From an uncultured Caldimonas sp. (lineage in GTDB: Bacteria > Pseudomonadota > Gammaproteobacteria > Burkholderiales > Burkholderiaceae): a stretch of DNA of 52,959 bases. Both the position numbers and the translations under genes were made by a program. Positions within the stretch are counted from its first letter, which is position 1, and each line of letters begins with the position of its first letter. The notes below the pieces were generated by a model. The model had not been told where the DNA came from, made no database searches, and was given only the letters and a program-made list of their open reading frames with translations. Location: assembly GCF_946480305.1 (NCBI RefSeq), contig NZ_CAMLJQ010000028.1, positions 1 through 52,959 of the forward strand, read 5' to 3'. This document shows positions 28,798 through 37,729 of this stretch, piece after piece.

Positions 28798-29790
28798 CTA
28801 CTCCTCCATCAGGAACTCTTCGTCCTCCAATGCGGCGTCGTCGTCGCTCTCGCGCGCCTGCGCATCGAGTTGCTCCTTCATCGAGCCCACTTCGCCGAGG
28901 AAGGCCTGCGGCTCGACCGCAGGCGCGAGCCGAAACACTGGCGGAGGCAGCGTGGTCAGGTACAACTCGTCGACCCACCGACCGGTGCGCTCGTACTGGA
29001 ACGCCGCGACCGTCGCCAGGCCTGCGACCGCGGCCGATCCGACCACCCACGCGAACACCCGCCTGCGTTGCGGGAGCACGGCGCCGAGGTGCGCATAGAC
29101 GGCCCCGGCCAAGACGAGCGCTTCCACCGCGTCGCGCATGCGGCTGAGCAGCACCCACGAGGTGACGAATGCGAGCACCGCGAGCGCCGCACCGATCACG
29201 CCGGAGGCGAGCAGCCCCGAGGCCGCGATACGCACATGGGTCCAGTAGTCGAACCGGTGCTGGAACAACTTGGAGCCCAGCGCCCACAGGAAACTCCATC
29301 CCGCCAGCAACGCGGCCATGCTGATCAGCATGGGCGCGAGGCTGGTCAGGAACTGGCCGGGATCGCTGTCGAGGTACTGCGTCCACGCGCTCCAGCCGAC
29401 CAGGCCCGCCAGCACCGCGAGCAGCGCCGCGAGCCGCCAGGCGCTCGGCTGCGGCACGGGTTGCTCGGCCGGCAGAGTCTCGCCCGCCAGCCGCACGCGC
29501 AGGCGTGTGCGGCCTGCGAGCCAGTCTTCGCCAGCGTCGAGCACGGCGGTCTGCCCCGCCGGCAGCCTCTCGCGCCCGCAACGCAACCCGTTGATCGTTT
29601 CACCCACGGACACGTGCAGGCGGCCCTCGGCGGCGGCGACGCTGAAGTGGTGCGGCGCCACGTAGGGGTCGTCCAGGACCACGTCGCAATCCAGCGCACG
29701 CCCCACGCGCACCGGCCATTGCGTCACCGGCACGGCCTGCCGTACGTGGCCGTCGCGGTCGAGCACCTCGACCAGGGCTACTTTGTCCAT
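28798..29790 (-). CDS. FHA-domain multi-pass membrane protein
   Basis: A 330-residue protein. Residues about 1-105 form an FHA phosphopeptide-binding domain (WPVRVGRALDCDVVLDD, APHHFSV, TINGLRCG). Several hydrophobic helices follow (first at about 118-137, then 148-170, 187-215 and more to about 265), and the protein ends in a strongly acidic cytoplasmic tail (about 305-330). FHA domains bind phosphothreonine, yet no Ser/Thr kinase lies in the window. Its start overlaps the stop of the protease gene by 13 bases, so the two should work together. The 227 bases upstream of tetR (28571-28797) hold only the operator and no further gene. Confidence 0.82.
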   Translation of the reverse strand: MDKVALVEVLDRDGHVRQAVPVTQWPVRVGRALDCDVVLDDPYVAPHHFSVAAAEGRLHVSVGETINGLRCGRERLPAGQTAVLDAGEDWLAGRTRLRVRLAGETLPAEQPVPQPSAWRLAALLAVLAGLVGWSAWTQYLDSDPGQFLTSLAPMLISMAALLAGWSFLWALGSKLFQHRFDYWTHVRIAASGLLASGVIGAALAVLAFVTSWVLLSRMRDAVEALVLAGAVYAHLGAVLPQRRRVFAWVVGSAAVAGLATVAAFQYERTGRWVDELYLTTLPPPVFRLAPAVEPQAFLGEVGSMKEQLDAQARESDDDAALEDEEFLMEE

Positions 29791-31142
29791 CCGTACCCCG
29801 CGAGATAGTGTTCGGTGAGCTTCATGGCGTTGTCGAAGTCGACGCCGCGTGCGTCGAAGCGTCCTTGCACGCCGAGCGTGGCGTGGTCGAGCGTCGCGAC
29901 CAGCACGCTGAGGTCATAGAGTCCGCGCAGCTTGCGGTACGCCGAGATGCAGACCACCGCACGCAGCGTCAGCCCGTCGCGGTCGACGAAGCGCTCGGTG
30001 CATTGCGACGCGGTGCGGTGTAGCGTGGTGCGGTCGAGGAAGGACTCGTTGCGAAAGCTCTGCGAGTACTGCGACGCGAACCGCCAGGGGCCCAGCTTGC
30101 GCCCGTCATAAGCTTCGTGCCGCACCGTGAACCCGCCCGTGTGCAGCCAGTCGGTGATGAAGATGTGGGTGTCCATTTCGCAGTCGGAGCGCTCGAAGTC
30201 CAGCCCTTTCGATTCCGACGGCGTGGTCGTGCCCCAGCAGCGCATGAAGGTCTCCTGCGGGACGGGGATCGCGTAGCGCGGATGCCCGGCCGGCCGCCAC
30301 GGCTGCTTCAGAAACCGCTCGCTCAGCACTTTCTGGTGGCCCAGCAACTGCTCGGTGAGCTGCGGGTAGACGGGTTGCGTGATCGGTTTCGCGTCGCGGC
30401 TGCGCTGGAGCAACTGCTCGGCGAACTCCCCCGGCACCAGGAAGCTGACCTGCTCGCCGTCGCGCCGGGTCGCCACGTTGACGCCCATCACACGGCCGTC
30501 TTCGTCGAGCGCCGGGCCGCCGCTCATGCCGGGATTCAGCGAGCCGGCAAAGAAGATGTTCGGGTAGAAGCTGCGTTCCACCAACCCGTTGTAATTGCCT
30601 TCGAGCACCGCGAAGCCGACGTCCAGCGGGTTGCCGAGCGAATAGATGCGCTCGCCCTTCGCCAGGCTCTTCGCGGCAGGGCGGAAGGCCAGGGGCGTGC
30701 GGCCTTTCAGGCCGTCGTCCGCGGCCCGCACCAGCGCCAGGTCGTGGATGGCGTCGAATGCCAGCAGCTCGAGCGGCCCTTCCTTGCCATCGGCCGTCGT
30801 GTAGACGATGCGATAGCGCTCGGGCTGCAACGCCACCTGGCTCACCACGTGGTAGTTGGTGATGAGGTGGCCCTGCGCCGTGACGATGAAGGCCGAGCCG
30901 ACTGACGACTGGCTCGCCTGACCCATGAGCAGCGTGCGCACCTGGATGAGCTGGTGACGCGTGCGCTCGTACAGGCGCTGGGCCGAGGCCGACACCGGTG
31001 CCGCCTGACCCGGCGATTCGGGGGCCGATGCAGCGGCTGCCGGAGGGGGCACGGTTTGCGCCGAGGCCGGCGCCGCGACGAACATCAGGGCCGGCCAGAG
31101 CGCGGGCACCAGATGGCGCCAAAGGGAAGCGGGGAACGTCAT
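29778..31142 (-). CDS. Exported trypsin-like serine protease
   Basis: A 454-residue protein with a signal peptide ending near PASAQ (about residue 29) and a trypsin-like core. The triad is readable: His in LITNYHVVSQVA, Asp in AIHDLALVRA, and Ser in NPGMSGGPALDEDG. There is no PDZ domain; instead about 200 residues of unknown fold follow, with several Cys and many aromatic residues (FMRCWGTTTPSESKG). Start chosen at ATG 31142, which gives the standard signal peptide; no clear ribosome site is seen. It is followed by the FHA membrane protein with a 13-base overlap, suggesting envelope proteolysis linked to a phospho-signal. Not a close DegP relative. Confidence 0.82.
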   Translation of the reverse strand: MTFPASLWRHLVPALWPALMFVAAPASAQTVPPPAAAASAPESPGQAAPVSASAQRLYERTRHQLIQVRTLLMGQASQSSVGSAFIVTAQGHLITNYHVVSQVALQPERYRIVYTTADGKEGPLELLAFDAIHDLALVRAADDGLKGRTPLAFRPAAKSLAKGERIYSLGNPLDVGFAVLEGNYNGLVERSFYPNIFFAGSLNPGMSGGPALDEDGRVMGVNVATRRDGEQVSFLVPGEFAEQLLQRSRDAKPITQPVYPQLTEQLLGHQKVLSERFLKQPWRPAGHPRYAIPVPQETFMRCWGTTTPSESKGLDFERSDCEMDTHIFITDWLHTGGFTVRHEAYDGRKLGPWRFASQYSQSFRNESFLDRTTLHRTASQCTERFVDRDGLTLRAVVCISAYRKLRGLYDLSVLVATLDHATLGVQGRFDARGVDFDNAMKLTEHYLAGYGWTK

Positions 31143-31274
31143 GCGGTCGATTGTAGGAAGGCCGGGATGTGCCGCCTCCCCCCCTGGGAGGGCGATGCCG
31201 GTCCTGTTCAAACCCGGTATAGCGGCGCAGAATCAGCACGCCGCCATCGCGGTGCTACCTCAGGAGACATCCCC

Positions 31275-31517
31275 ATGAAAAAGACGTTCCGATCGCTGCT
31301 CGCCATGCTCGCCCTTGTTGCATTGCCCGCGTTCGCCTTCCATTGCCCTGCCGACATGAAGAAGATCGACGAAGCCCTGCCGAAGGCCAAGCTCACCGAT
31401 GCGCAGATGGCCGAGGTCAAGAAGCTGCGTGCCGACGGCGAGAAGCTGCACAAGGAAGGCAAGCACCAGGAATCGGTCGACACGCTCGCCAAAGCCATGA
31501 AGATCATGGGAATGTAG
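31275..31517 (+). CDS. Small exported helical protein
   Basis: An 80-residue protein with a signal peptide (KKTFRSLLAMLALVALPAFA, cleavage before FHC). The mature part is about 59 residues, nearly all charged helix: one Cys, then KLTDAQMAEVKKLRADGEKLHKEGKHQESVD in pieces resembling a single TPR-like helix pair. AGGAG lies 9 bases before the ATG. The gene diverges from the protease gene (132-base gap) and is followed by a hairpin terminator. Function unknown; the short TPR-like motif suggests protein contact in the periplasm. Confidence 0.75.
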   Translation: MKKTFRSLLAMLALVALPAFAFHCPADMKKIDEALPKAKLTDAQMAEVKKLRADGEKLHKEGKHQESVDTLAKAMKIMGM

Positions 31518-31537
31518 GCGCACATTGCCACGTGATG

Positions 31538-31570
31538 ACAACGCCGCACTTCGTGCGGCGTTGTTGTTTG
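31538..31570 (+). terminator. Rho-independent terminator after the small exported protein gene
   Basis: A 12-base stem, ACAACGCCGCAC (31538-31549) with GTGCGGCGTTGT (31553-31564), with a TTC loop, followed by TGTTTG. It begins 21 bases after the stop codon. Strong stem but a short T-rich tail. The rest of the gap to the HNH gene (31571-31742) shows no supported gene. Confidence 0.65.
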
Positions 31571-31742
31571 TAGGGGCGATGCGTGAACCAGGCCACTTGA
31601 GCCGGGTATGCGTCTTGCAATATGCTGCACGGATTGCTCCAAGGCCGTACCGTGCAGTGCCGGCGCGCGTTGTGACGAAATCGCAGGGCAAGCGCATGCG
31701 ATTCCGCCACAACCTCACTCTCAGGCACTCCGGCTGATCGCC

Positions 31743-32300
31743 ATGGACATCTTGCAACTCGACGTGTCCGGCCGCCCCCAAGCGTGGATCTCACCCAAGG
31801 ACGCGGCCGTTCTGTACGCCAGCGACGGCATCGCCTGGACGCTGGGTGACCCCTTCATCACCTTGCGAGGGGGCATCCAGCGCTTGAGCGGCCTGCAGTC
31901 GCGTATCGAGCTGCATCCCATCGTCGCGGTGCGCGGCGCCATCCCGAGCCGCGCCTGGCGGCAGGTGCCGGCGCTTTCGAACACCAAGTTGTTTGCTCGC
32001 GACCGCTACCTCTGCGCCTACTGCGGCCACCAGTTCCACGCCGACGACCTGACGCGCGAGCACATCGTGCCTACTTCCCGGGGCGGCCACGACACCTGGA
32101 TGAACTGCATCACCGCCTGCCGGGGCTGCAACGGCCGCAAGGGCAACCGGATGCCGGAAGAAGCGAACATGACGCTGCTCTACCTGCCTTACGTGCCCAG
32201 CCTGCACGAGGACATGATCCTGCGCGGCCGCCGCATCCTGGCCGACCAGATGGAGTTTCTGCTCGCCAGCGTGCCGCGCACGAGCCGATTGCACGGCTGA
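31743..32300 (+). CDS. HNH endonuclease family protein
   Basis: A 185-residue protein with a C-terminal HNH nuclease domain: zinc pairs CAYCG and CRGCN bracket the catalytic core LTREHIVPTSRGGHDTWMNC. The N-terminal 75 residues have no recognised domain. It resembles the common single-domain HNH proteins of proteobacteria that lie far from phage or restriction genes, and no such genes are near it here. Start ATG at 31743; the frame is open further back, but no ribosome site precedes it. DNA target unknown. Confidence 0.88.
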   Translation: MDILQLDVSGRPQAWISPKDAAVLYASDGIAWTLGDPFITLRGGIQRLSGLQSRIELHPIVAVRGAIPSRAWRQVPALSNTKLFARDRYLCAYCGHQFHADDLTREHIVPTSRGGHDTWMNCITACRGCNGRKGNRMPEEANMTLLYLPYVPSLHEDMILRGRRILADQMEFLLASVPRTSRLHG

Positions 32301-32378
32301 AGCGGTCTTCCCCACGCATCAGCCCCCGTCTCGCGGCTTCTGCCCGCCTTCGCATCCAGCCCGGAGCGACAGGTTCCA

Positions 32379-32407
32379 CCCCCGTTGCGGGGGCTATATG
32401 CGTTTTT
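32379..32407 (+). terminator. Possible terminator after the HNH gene
   Basis: CCCCCG (32379-32384), TTG loop, CGGGGG (32388-32393), then a T-run at 32403-32407 that is 9 bases beyond the stem. The stem is short but all G-C. The AT-rich DNA that follows (about 32403-32435) probably holds the peroxiredoxin promoter; no clear -35/-10 pair could be fixed. Confidence 0.35.
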
Positions 32408-32500
32408 CGTTTCAATAAACTACTTTTTATTCGTTGCGCTCATGAGGACCGGTCCTCACCATCAGGTGTTCCGCAACCCGAACCTGACGAGGAGATCCAC

Positions 32501-33148
32501 ATGGCCAGCCTGCGCCTGGGCGACATCGCCCCCGATTTCGAGCAGCAATCCACCGAAGGTGTGATCCGCTTCCATGAGTGGCTCGGCGACAGCTGGGGCG
32601 TGCTGTTCTCGCACCCCGCCGACTTCACGCCCGTCTGCACGACCGAGCTGGGCCTGACAGCCAAGCTGAAAGACGAGTTCGCGAAGCGCAACGTCAAGGC
32701 GATCGCTCTGTCGGTCGACCCCGTCGATTCCCATCAGAAGTGGGTCGGCGACATCAACAGCACCCAGGGCTGCACCGTCAACTTCCCGATCCTCGCGGAC
32801 GCCGACCGCAAGGTGTCGACGCTCTACGACATGATCCACCCCAACGCGAACGCCACGCTCACCGTGCGCTCGCTGTTCGTGATCGACCCGCAGAAGAAGG
32901 TCCGGCTGATCATCACCTACCCGGCGAGCACCGGCCGCAACTTCGACGAGATCCTGCGCGTGATCGATTCGCTGCAGCTGACCGACCAGCACAGCGTCGC
33001 GACGCCCGGCAACTGGAAGCAAGGTGACGACGTCGTGATCGTGCCGTCGCTGCAGGACCCGGAGCTGATCAAGCAGAAGTTCCCGCAAGGCTACAAGGCC
33101 GTCACGCCCTACCTGCGGCTGACGCCCCAGCCGAACAAGGCGAAATGA
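32501..33148 (+). CDS. 1-Cys peroxiredoxin (Prx6 type)
   Basis: A 215-residue peroxidase that reduces hydrogen peroxide and organic peroxides. The peroxidatic Cys46 is in HPADFTPVCTTELG. There is no C-terminal resolving Cys of the AhpC type, and the long C-terminal part (about 165-215, WKQGDDVVIVPS) matches Prx6. Start ATG at 32501 with GAGGAG upstream. Its stop overlaps the cysB start as ATGA, which links peroxide defence to the sulfur regulator. The reductant is unknown. Confidence 0.93.
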   Translation: MASLRLGDIAPDFEQQSTEGVIRFHEWLGDSWGVLFSHPADFTPVCTTELGLTAKLKDEFAKRNVKAIALSVDPVDSHQKWVGDINSTQGCTVNFPILADADRKVSTLYDMIHPNANATLTVRSLFVIDPQKKVRLIITYPASTGRNFDEILRVIDSLQLTDQHSVATPGNWKQGDDVVIVPSLQDPELIKQKFPQGYKAVTPYLRLTPQPNKAK

Positions 33149-34089
33149 ACTTCCAGCAGTTGCGCTCGGTGCGCGAGACGGCACGCCGCGGCTTCAACCT
33201 CACCGAAGTCGCCAACGTGCTGCACACCTCGCAGCCGGGCGTGAGCCGGCAGATCCGCGAGCTGGAGGACGAACTGGGCATCGAGCTTTTCGTACGTGCC
33301 GGCAAGCGGCTGACCGGCCTCACACCGCCCGGCGCGCAGGTGCTGCCGATCATCGAGCGCATGCTGCTGGATGCCGAGAACCTCAAGCGCGCCGGCGACG
33401 ACTACGCCCGGCAGTCGCGCGGCAAGATCTCGATCGCCACCACTCACTCGCAGGCCCGCTATGCCTTGCCGCCTGCGGTGAGCGAGTTCCGCCGGCACTT
33501 CCCCGAGGTCACGCTCAACCTGCACCAGGGCTCGCCGAAGCAGGTGGCCGAGATGCTGCTGTCCGGCGAGGCCGACATCGGCATCGCCACCGAAGCGCTG
33601 TCGCGCTACGACGAGCTGATCGCGCTGCCGTGCTACCGCTGGACGCACTGCGTGCTGGTGCCGCCCGGTCATGAGCTGCTTGACGGCGGCGGCATCACGC
33701 TGGACCGCATCGCGCGCCACCCCATCATCACGTACGACGAGGGCTACACCGGCCGTGCCCACATCGACGAAGCCTTCGAGCGCATCGGCAGGAAGCCCGA
33801 CATCGTGCTGACCGCGATGGACGCCGACGTGATCAAGACCTACGTCGAACTCGGCATGGGCATCGGCATCGTCGCCTCCATTGCCTACGACGAGGAACGC
33901 GACCGCAACCTGCGCGCACTCGACGCGCGCCACTTGTTCGCCGTCAACATGACCCGACTCGGCATCCGCCGGGGCACCTACCTGCGCGCCTACGTCTACG
34001 CCTTCATCGAATCGTTCGCGCCGCCGCTCACGCGCGCCGTGGTCGACCGGGCGCTGGCCGCCGAGCCCGGAACGAGCTTCGACATCTGA
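33145..34089 (+). CDS. cysB: LysR-type regulator CysB
   Basis: A 314-residue LysR regulator whose N terminus (MNFQQLRSVRETARRGFNLT) is the CysB/Cbl pattern rather than the general LysR form. Helix-turn-helix about residues 19-38 (TEVANVLHTSQPGVSRQI); effector domain from about 90, with ISIATTHSQARYALP lining the sulfate/acetylserine pocket. CysB activates sulfate uptake and assimilation when sulfur is short. It lies within 1 kb of cysA and 5 kb of sbp. Its ATG overlaps the peroxiredoxin stop by 4 bases. Confidence 0.93.
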   Translation: MNFQQLRSVRETARRGFNLTEVANVLHTSQPGVSRQIRELEDELGIELFVRAGKRLTGLTPPGAQVLPIIERMLLDAENLKRAGDDYARQSRGKISIATTHSQARYALPPAVSEFRRHFPEVTLNLHQGSPKQVAEMLLSGEADIGIATEALSRYDELIALPCYRWTHCVLVPPGHELLDGGGITLDRIARHPIITYDEGYTGRAHIDEAFERIGRKPDIVLTAMDADVIKTYVELGMGIGIVASIAYDEERDRNLRALDARHLFAVNMTRLGIRRGTYLRAYVYAFIESFAPPLTRAVVDRALAAEPGTSFDI

Positions 34090-34137
34090 GGTCTTGTTCC
34101 ATCGCATAGAGTCACCCTCTTCACGGGAGACCTCCGC

Positions 34138-34938
34138 ATGGCGAAGAAGACAGGCACGGTACGCGCGGGCATCGGCGGCTGGAACTACGAACCCTGGCGC
34201 GAGACCTTCTACCCCGAGGGTCTGCCGCAACGGCTGGAACTGCACCACGCCAGCCGGCAATTGACGGCGATCGAGATCAACAGCACCTTCTACCGCGCTC
34301 CGGCGCCGGACACCTACCGCAAGTGGCGCGACGAAACGCCTGATGGCTTCGCCTTCTCGGCCAAGGCGCCGCGCTATGTGACGCACCGCAAGCACCTCTC
34401 AGAAGCGGTCGATTCCGCCCTGCGCTTCATCGAGGGGGTGGTGCATCTCGAAGACAAGCTTGGCTCCCTCGTGTGGCAACTGCCGCCAAGTACCCGGTTC
34501 GCGGCGGACGAAGTCGGCACCTTGCTCGAGGCCCTGCCTCGCGAGGTGGGAGGCCGCCGCCTGCGGCACGTGCTCGAAGCCCGGCATGAGAGCTTCCTGT
34601 GCGAGGAGTTCATCGCCCTCGCGCGGACTCACGGCATTGCCACCGTGTTCACCGACTCCGACAAGTACCCGAGCTTTGCCGACGTAACGACGGACTTCGT
34701 CTACGCCCGCCTGATGAACTCACGGTCCGACATCGTCACCGGCTACCCGGACGGCGAACTCGACGCCTGGGCGGCGCATGCCAGGACATGGAGCGAGGGC
34801 GGCCAGCCCGAGGGCTTGCCCCGCGTCAGCCAGACAGTGCCCAAGCGCATGCCGCGGGACGTGTTCGTGTATTTCATCAACGGGGCGAAGGAGCGCGCCC
34901 CGGCTGCGGCAAAAGCGTTGATCGAACGCCTGCGGTGA
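34138..34938 (+). CDS. DUF72 family protein (YecE-like)
   Basis: A 266-residue protein of the DUF72 family, a TIM-barrel fold. Landmarks: RAGIGGWNYEPWRETFYPEG at the start, IEINSTFYRAP and FAFSAKAPRYVTH in the first half, and VYFINGAKERAPAAA at the end. Biochemical role unknown. Start ATG at 34138 with GGGAG upstream. It follows cysB after 48 bases and may be in its transcript; it converges on cysA with 7 bases between the stops. Confidence 0.9.
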   Translation: MAKKTGTVRAGIGGWNYEPWRETFYPEGLPQRLELHHASRQLTAIEINSTFYRAPAPDTYRKWRDETPDGFAFSAKAPRYVTHRKHLSEAVDSALRFIEGVVHLEDKLGSLVWQLPPSTRFAADEVGTLLEALPREVGGRRLRHVLEARHESFLCEEFIALARTHGIATVFTDSDKYPSFADVTTDFVYARLMNSRSDIVTGYPDGELDAWAAHARTWSEGGQPEGLPRVSQTVPKRMPRDVFVYFINGAKERAPAAAKALIERLR

Positions 34939-34945
34939 CGCCTCG

Positions 34946-35977
34946 TCAGTGCTGCGAGTGCTGGAAGCGCGTCAGGCGGCGCGCACGCAGATGCACCTGC
35001 GCGCCGGGCCGCAACTGCAGCTTCTCGCGCAGCGCGCTGAACTCGCTGCGCGGCAGCTCCACGTCAACGTAGCTGCCGTCGTCCAGGCGCTTGAACTCGA
35101 CGCGGGTGTTGGGGCCGACCGTGAGCGTCTGCGACAGTGTCACGGGCAGGCTGCCGGCTTCCGCGTGCGCGACGATCTCCAGCTCGTGCGGGCGCACATA
35201 GGTCACCTCGCCGTCGACCGCGCCCGGCGTGTGGCCGAGCCGGCCATGGAACAGGTTCACGTCGCCGAGGAACTGCAGCACGAAGGGCGTGGCCGGGCGG
35301 TCGTAGACCTCGTCGGGCGTGCCTTCCTGCTCGATGCGGCCGTGGTTCATCACGACGATGCGGTCGGCCACCTCCATCGCCTCGTCCTGGTCGTGCGTGA
35401 CGAACACGCTGGTCACGTGCATCTCGTCGTGCAGCCTGCGCAACCAGCGCCGCAGTTCCTTGCGGACCTTCGCATCGAGCGCGCCGAACGGCTCGTCGAG
35501 CAGCAGCACCTTGGGCTCCACCGCGAGCGCGCGGGCCAGTGCGATACGCTGCCGCTGCCCGCCGGACAACTGATGCGGATACCGGTCGGCGATCCAGTCG
35601 AGCTGGACCAGCTTCAGCAGCTCGGAGACCTTGGCGCGGATCTCGCGCTCCGAGGGGCGGGTGGCCTTGGGTCGCACGCGCAGGCCGAACGCCACGTTCT
35701 CGAAGATGCTCATGTGCCCGAACAGCGCGTAGTGCTGGAACACGAAGCCGACCTGCCGTTCGCGCACGTCCGCGAAGGTCGCGTCTTCTCCGTGGAAGAG
35801 CACGCTGCCGCTGTCCGGGCGCTCCAGTCCCGCGATGATGCGCAGCAGCGAGGTCTTGCCCGAGCCGGAGGGCCCCAGCAGGGCCACCAGTTCCCCCGAC
35901 GGAATGTCGAGGTGGAGGTTGTCGCACACGACCGTCTGGCCGAAGCGCTTGTTCAAGCCGCGGACTTCGATGCTCAT
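34946..35977 (-). CDS. cysA: Sulfate/thiosulfate ABC transporter ATPase
   Basis: A 343-residue importer ATPase: Walker [10 protein letters not shown] (about 36-44), Q-loop FVFQHYALF, signature [15 protein letters not shown], Walker [13 protein letters not shown], and a C-terminal TOBE-like regulatory domain (about 240-343). ATG at 35977 overlaps the cysW stop as ATGA. It is the last gene of the sbp-cysT-cysW-cysA operon and powers sulfate uptake through the inner membrane. Confidence 0.95.
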   Translation of the reverse strand: MSIEVRGLNKRFGQTVVCDNLHLDIPSGELVALLGPSGSGKTSLLRIIAGLERPDSGSVLFHGEDATFADVRERQVGFVFQHYALFGHMSIFENVAFGLRVRPKATRPSEREIRAKVSELLKLVQLDWIADRYPHQLSGGQRQRIALARALAVEPKVLLLDEPFGALDAKVRKELRRWLRRLHDEMHVTSVFVTHDQDEAMEVADRIVVMNHGRIEQEGTPDEVYDRPATPFVLQFLGDVNLFHGRLGHTPGAVDGEVTYVRPHELEIVAHAEAGSLPVTLSQTLTVGPNTRVEFKRLDDGSYVDVELPRSEFSALREKLQLRPGAQVHLRARRLTRFQHSQH

Positions 35978-36876
35978 GCCTTCTCTCCTGCGAGCTGCTT
36001 TTCGCGCTTCACGCGCTGCTCGACGATGAATTTCAACAACAGGGTCACGAGTGCCAGCCCGGCCAGCAGGGACGCCACCGCAAAGGCGGCCGCGAACTGG
36101 TACTCGTTGTAGAGGATCTCGATGTGCAGGGGCATCGTGTTGGTCTGCCCGCGGATGTGGCCGGACACCACCGACACCGCACCGAACTCGCCCATGGCCC
36201 GCGCATTGCACAGGATCACGCCGTACAACAGGGCCCACTTCACATTGGGCAACGTCACGCGCCAGAAGATCTGCCAACCAGAAGCGCCCAGCACGCGAGC
36301 GGCTTCTTCCTGCTCCTGACCCTGCGCCTGCTTCAACGGGATCAGCTCGCGTGCGATGAACGGGAAGGTGACGAACACGGTGGCGAGCACGATGCCGGGT
36401 ACCGCGAAGATCACCTTGAGGTCATGGTCGCGCAGCCATACACCGAACCAGCCCTGCAGACCGAACACGAGCACATAGATCAGCCCCGCGATGACCGGGC
36501 TCACCGAAAACGGCAGGTCGATCAGCGTGAGCAGCACGTTCTTGCCGCGGAAATCGAACTTGGCGATCGACCATGCCGCCGCAATGCCGAACACCAGGTT
36601 CAGCGGCACGGCGATCGCGGCCGCCAGCAGCGTGAGCCGCACCGCCGACAACGCGTCCTCGTCGACGATGGCGGCGAGGTAGACGTCCACGCCCTTCTTG
36701 AACGCCTCCACGAACACCGACACCAGCGGCACGAAGAGAAACAACGTGAGAAACAGCAGCGCGATCCCGACCAGCGTCCACTGCACCCACCGCGCCTCCT
36801 GCGTGGCGGAGCGCACGTTCGGTGGGGGCACGCCGGCGTCGGCACGCACGTTCATCGACAAGGTGGCGGTGTTCAT
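35974..36876 (-). CDS. cysW: Sulfate ABC transporter permease CysW
   Basis: A 300-residue permease with about six membrane helices. The coupling (EAA) loop reads [21 protein letters not shown], and the end is basic. The extended N-terminal tail (about 1-30) before the first helix is typical of CysW. It forms the channel with CysT. ATG at 36876, one base after the cysT stop. Confidence 0.94.
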   Translation of the reverse strand: MNTATLSMNVRADAGVPPPNVRSATQEARWVQWTLVGIALLFLTLFLFVPLVSVFVEAFKKGVDVYLAAIVDEDALSAVRLTLLAAAIAVPLNLVFGIAAAWSIAKFDFRGKNVLLTLIDLPFSVSPVIAGLIYVLVFGLQGWFGVWLRDHDLKVIFAVPGIVLATVFVTFPFIARELIPLKQAQGQEQEEAARVLGASGWQIFWRVTLPNVKWALLYGVILCNARAMGEFGAVSVVSGHIRGQTNTMPLHIEILYNEYQFAAAFAVASLLAGLALVTLLLKFIVEQRVKREKQLAGEKA

Positions 36877-36877
36877 G

Positions 36878-37720
36878 TCAACGGCCCTGGCGCTTGCGGG
36901 TCCAGGCCTGCAGCAGGTTGATGAACAGCAGCATCGCGAACGAGGTGACGAGCATCACCACGGCAATCGCCGTCGCACCGGCGTAGTCGTATTGCTCGAG
37001 CTTGGTGATGATGAGCAACGGGGTGATCTCGGACACCATCGGCATGTTGCCGGCGATGAAGATCACCGACCCGTATTCACCCAGTGCCCGCGCGAATGCG
37101 AGCGCGAAGCCGGTCAGCAAGGCGGGCGTCAGGATCGGCAGGATCACCCGCGTGAAGGTCTGCCAGCGGGTCGCACCGAGCGTGGCGGCGGCTTCCTCCA
37201 GCTCCTTGTGCAGGTCTTCGAGCACCGGCTGCACGGTGCGCACCACGAAAGGCAGCCCGATGAAGGTGAGCGCCACGAACACGCCCAAGGGGGTGAACGA
37301 CACCTTGATGCCCGCCAGCGTCAGCCACTGGCCGATCCAGCCGTTTTCCGCATAGATCGCGGTCAGCGCGATCCCGGCCACCGCGGTGGGCAGTGCGAAC
37401 GGCAGGTCGACCAGCGCATCGACGATGCGTCGTCCCGGGAAGGCATAGCGCACCAGCACCCACGCCACCAGCAGCCCGAACACGGCGTTGATGATCGCCG
37501 CGGCCAGCGATGCGCCGAAGGTCAGACGGTACGAGGCCACGACGCGCGGCGAGCTGACCGCGTCCCGGAACTGAGGCCAGGTCAGCGTGAACGTCTTGAG
37601 GAAGGCGGCGGACAGCGGGATCAGCACGATCAGGCTGATGTACAGCAGCGTGAACCCCAGCGCGATGTCGAAGCCGGGCAGCACGCTGTGGCGCCGCAGC
37701 AAGGTGCGAGACAGGATCAT
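36878..37720 (-). CDS. cysT: Sulfate ABC transporter permease CysT
   Basis: A 280-residue permease with six predicted helices and coupling loop [20 protein letters not shown]. The N terminus ([21 protein letters not shown]) is the CysT pattern. The gene begins 9 bases after the sbp stop and ends 1 base before cysW, so sbp-cysT-cysW-cysA is one transcription unit. Confidence 0.94.
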   Translation of the reverse strand: MILSRTLLRRHSVLPGFDIALGFTLLYISLIVLIPLSAAFLKTFTLTWPQFRDAVSSPRVVASYRLTFGASLAAAIINAVFGLLVAWVLVRYAFPGRRIVDALVDLPFALPTAVAGIALTAIYAENGWIGQWLTLAGIKVSFTPLGVFVALTFIGLPFVVRTVQPVLEDLHKELEEAAATLGATRWQTFTRVILPILTPALLTGFALAFARALGEYGSVIFIAGNMPMVSEITPLLIITKLEQYDYAGATAIAVVMLVTSFAMLLFINLLQAWTRKRQGR

Positions 37721-37729
37721 CGCGACCGC

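Noticed and set aside
31525..31737. 70-codon plus-strand frame upstream of the HNH gene
   Set aside because: It starts inside the terminator hairpin, has no ribosome site and no recognisable pattern.
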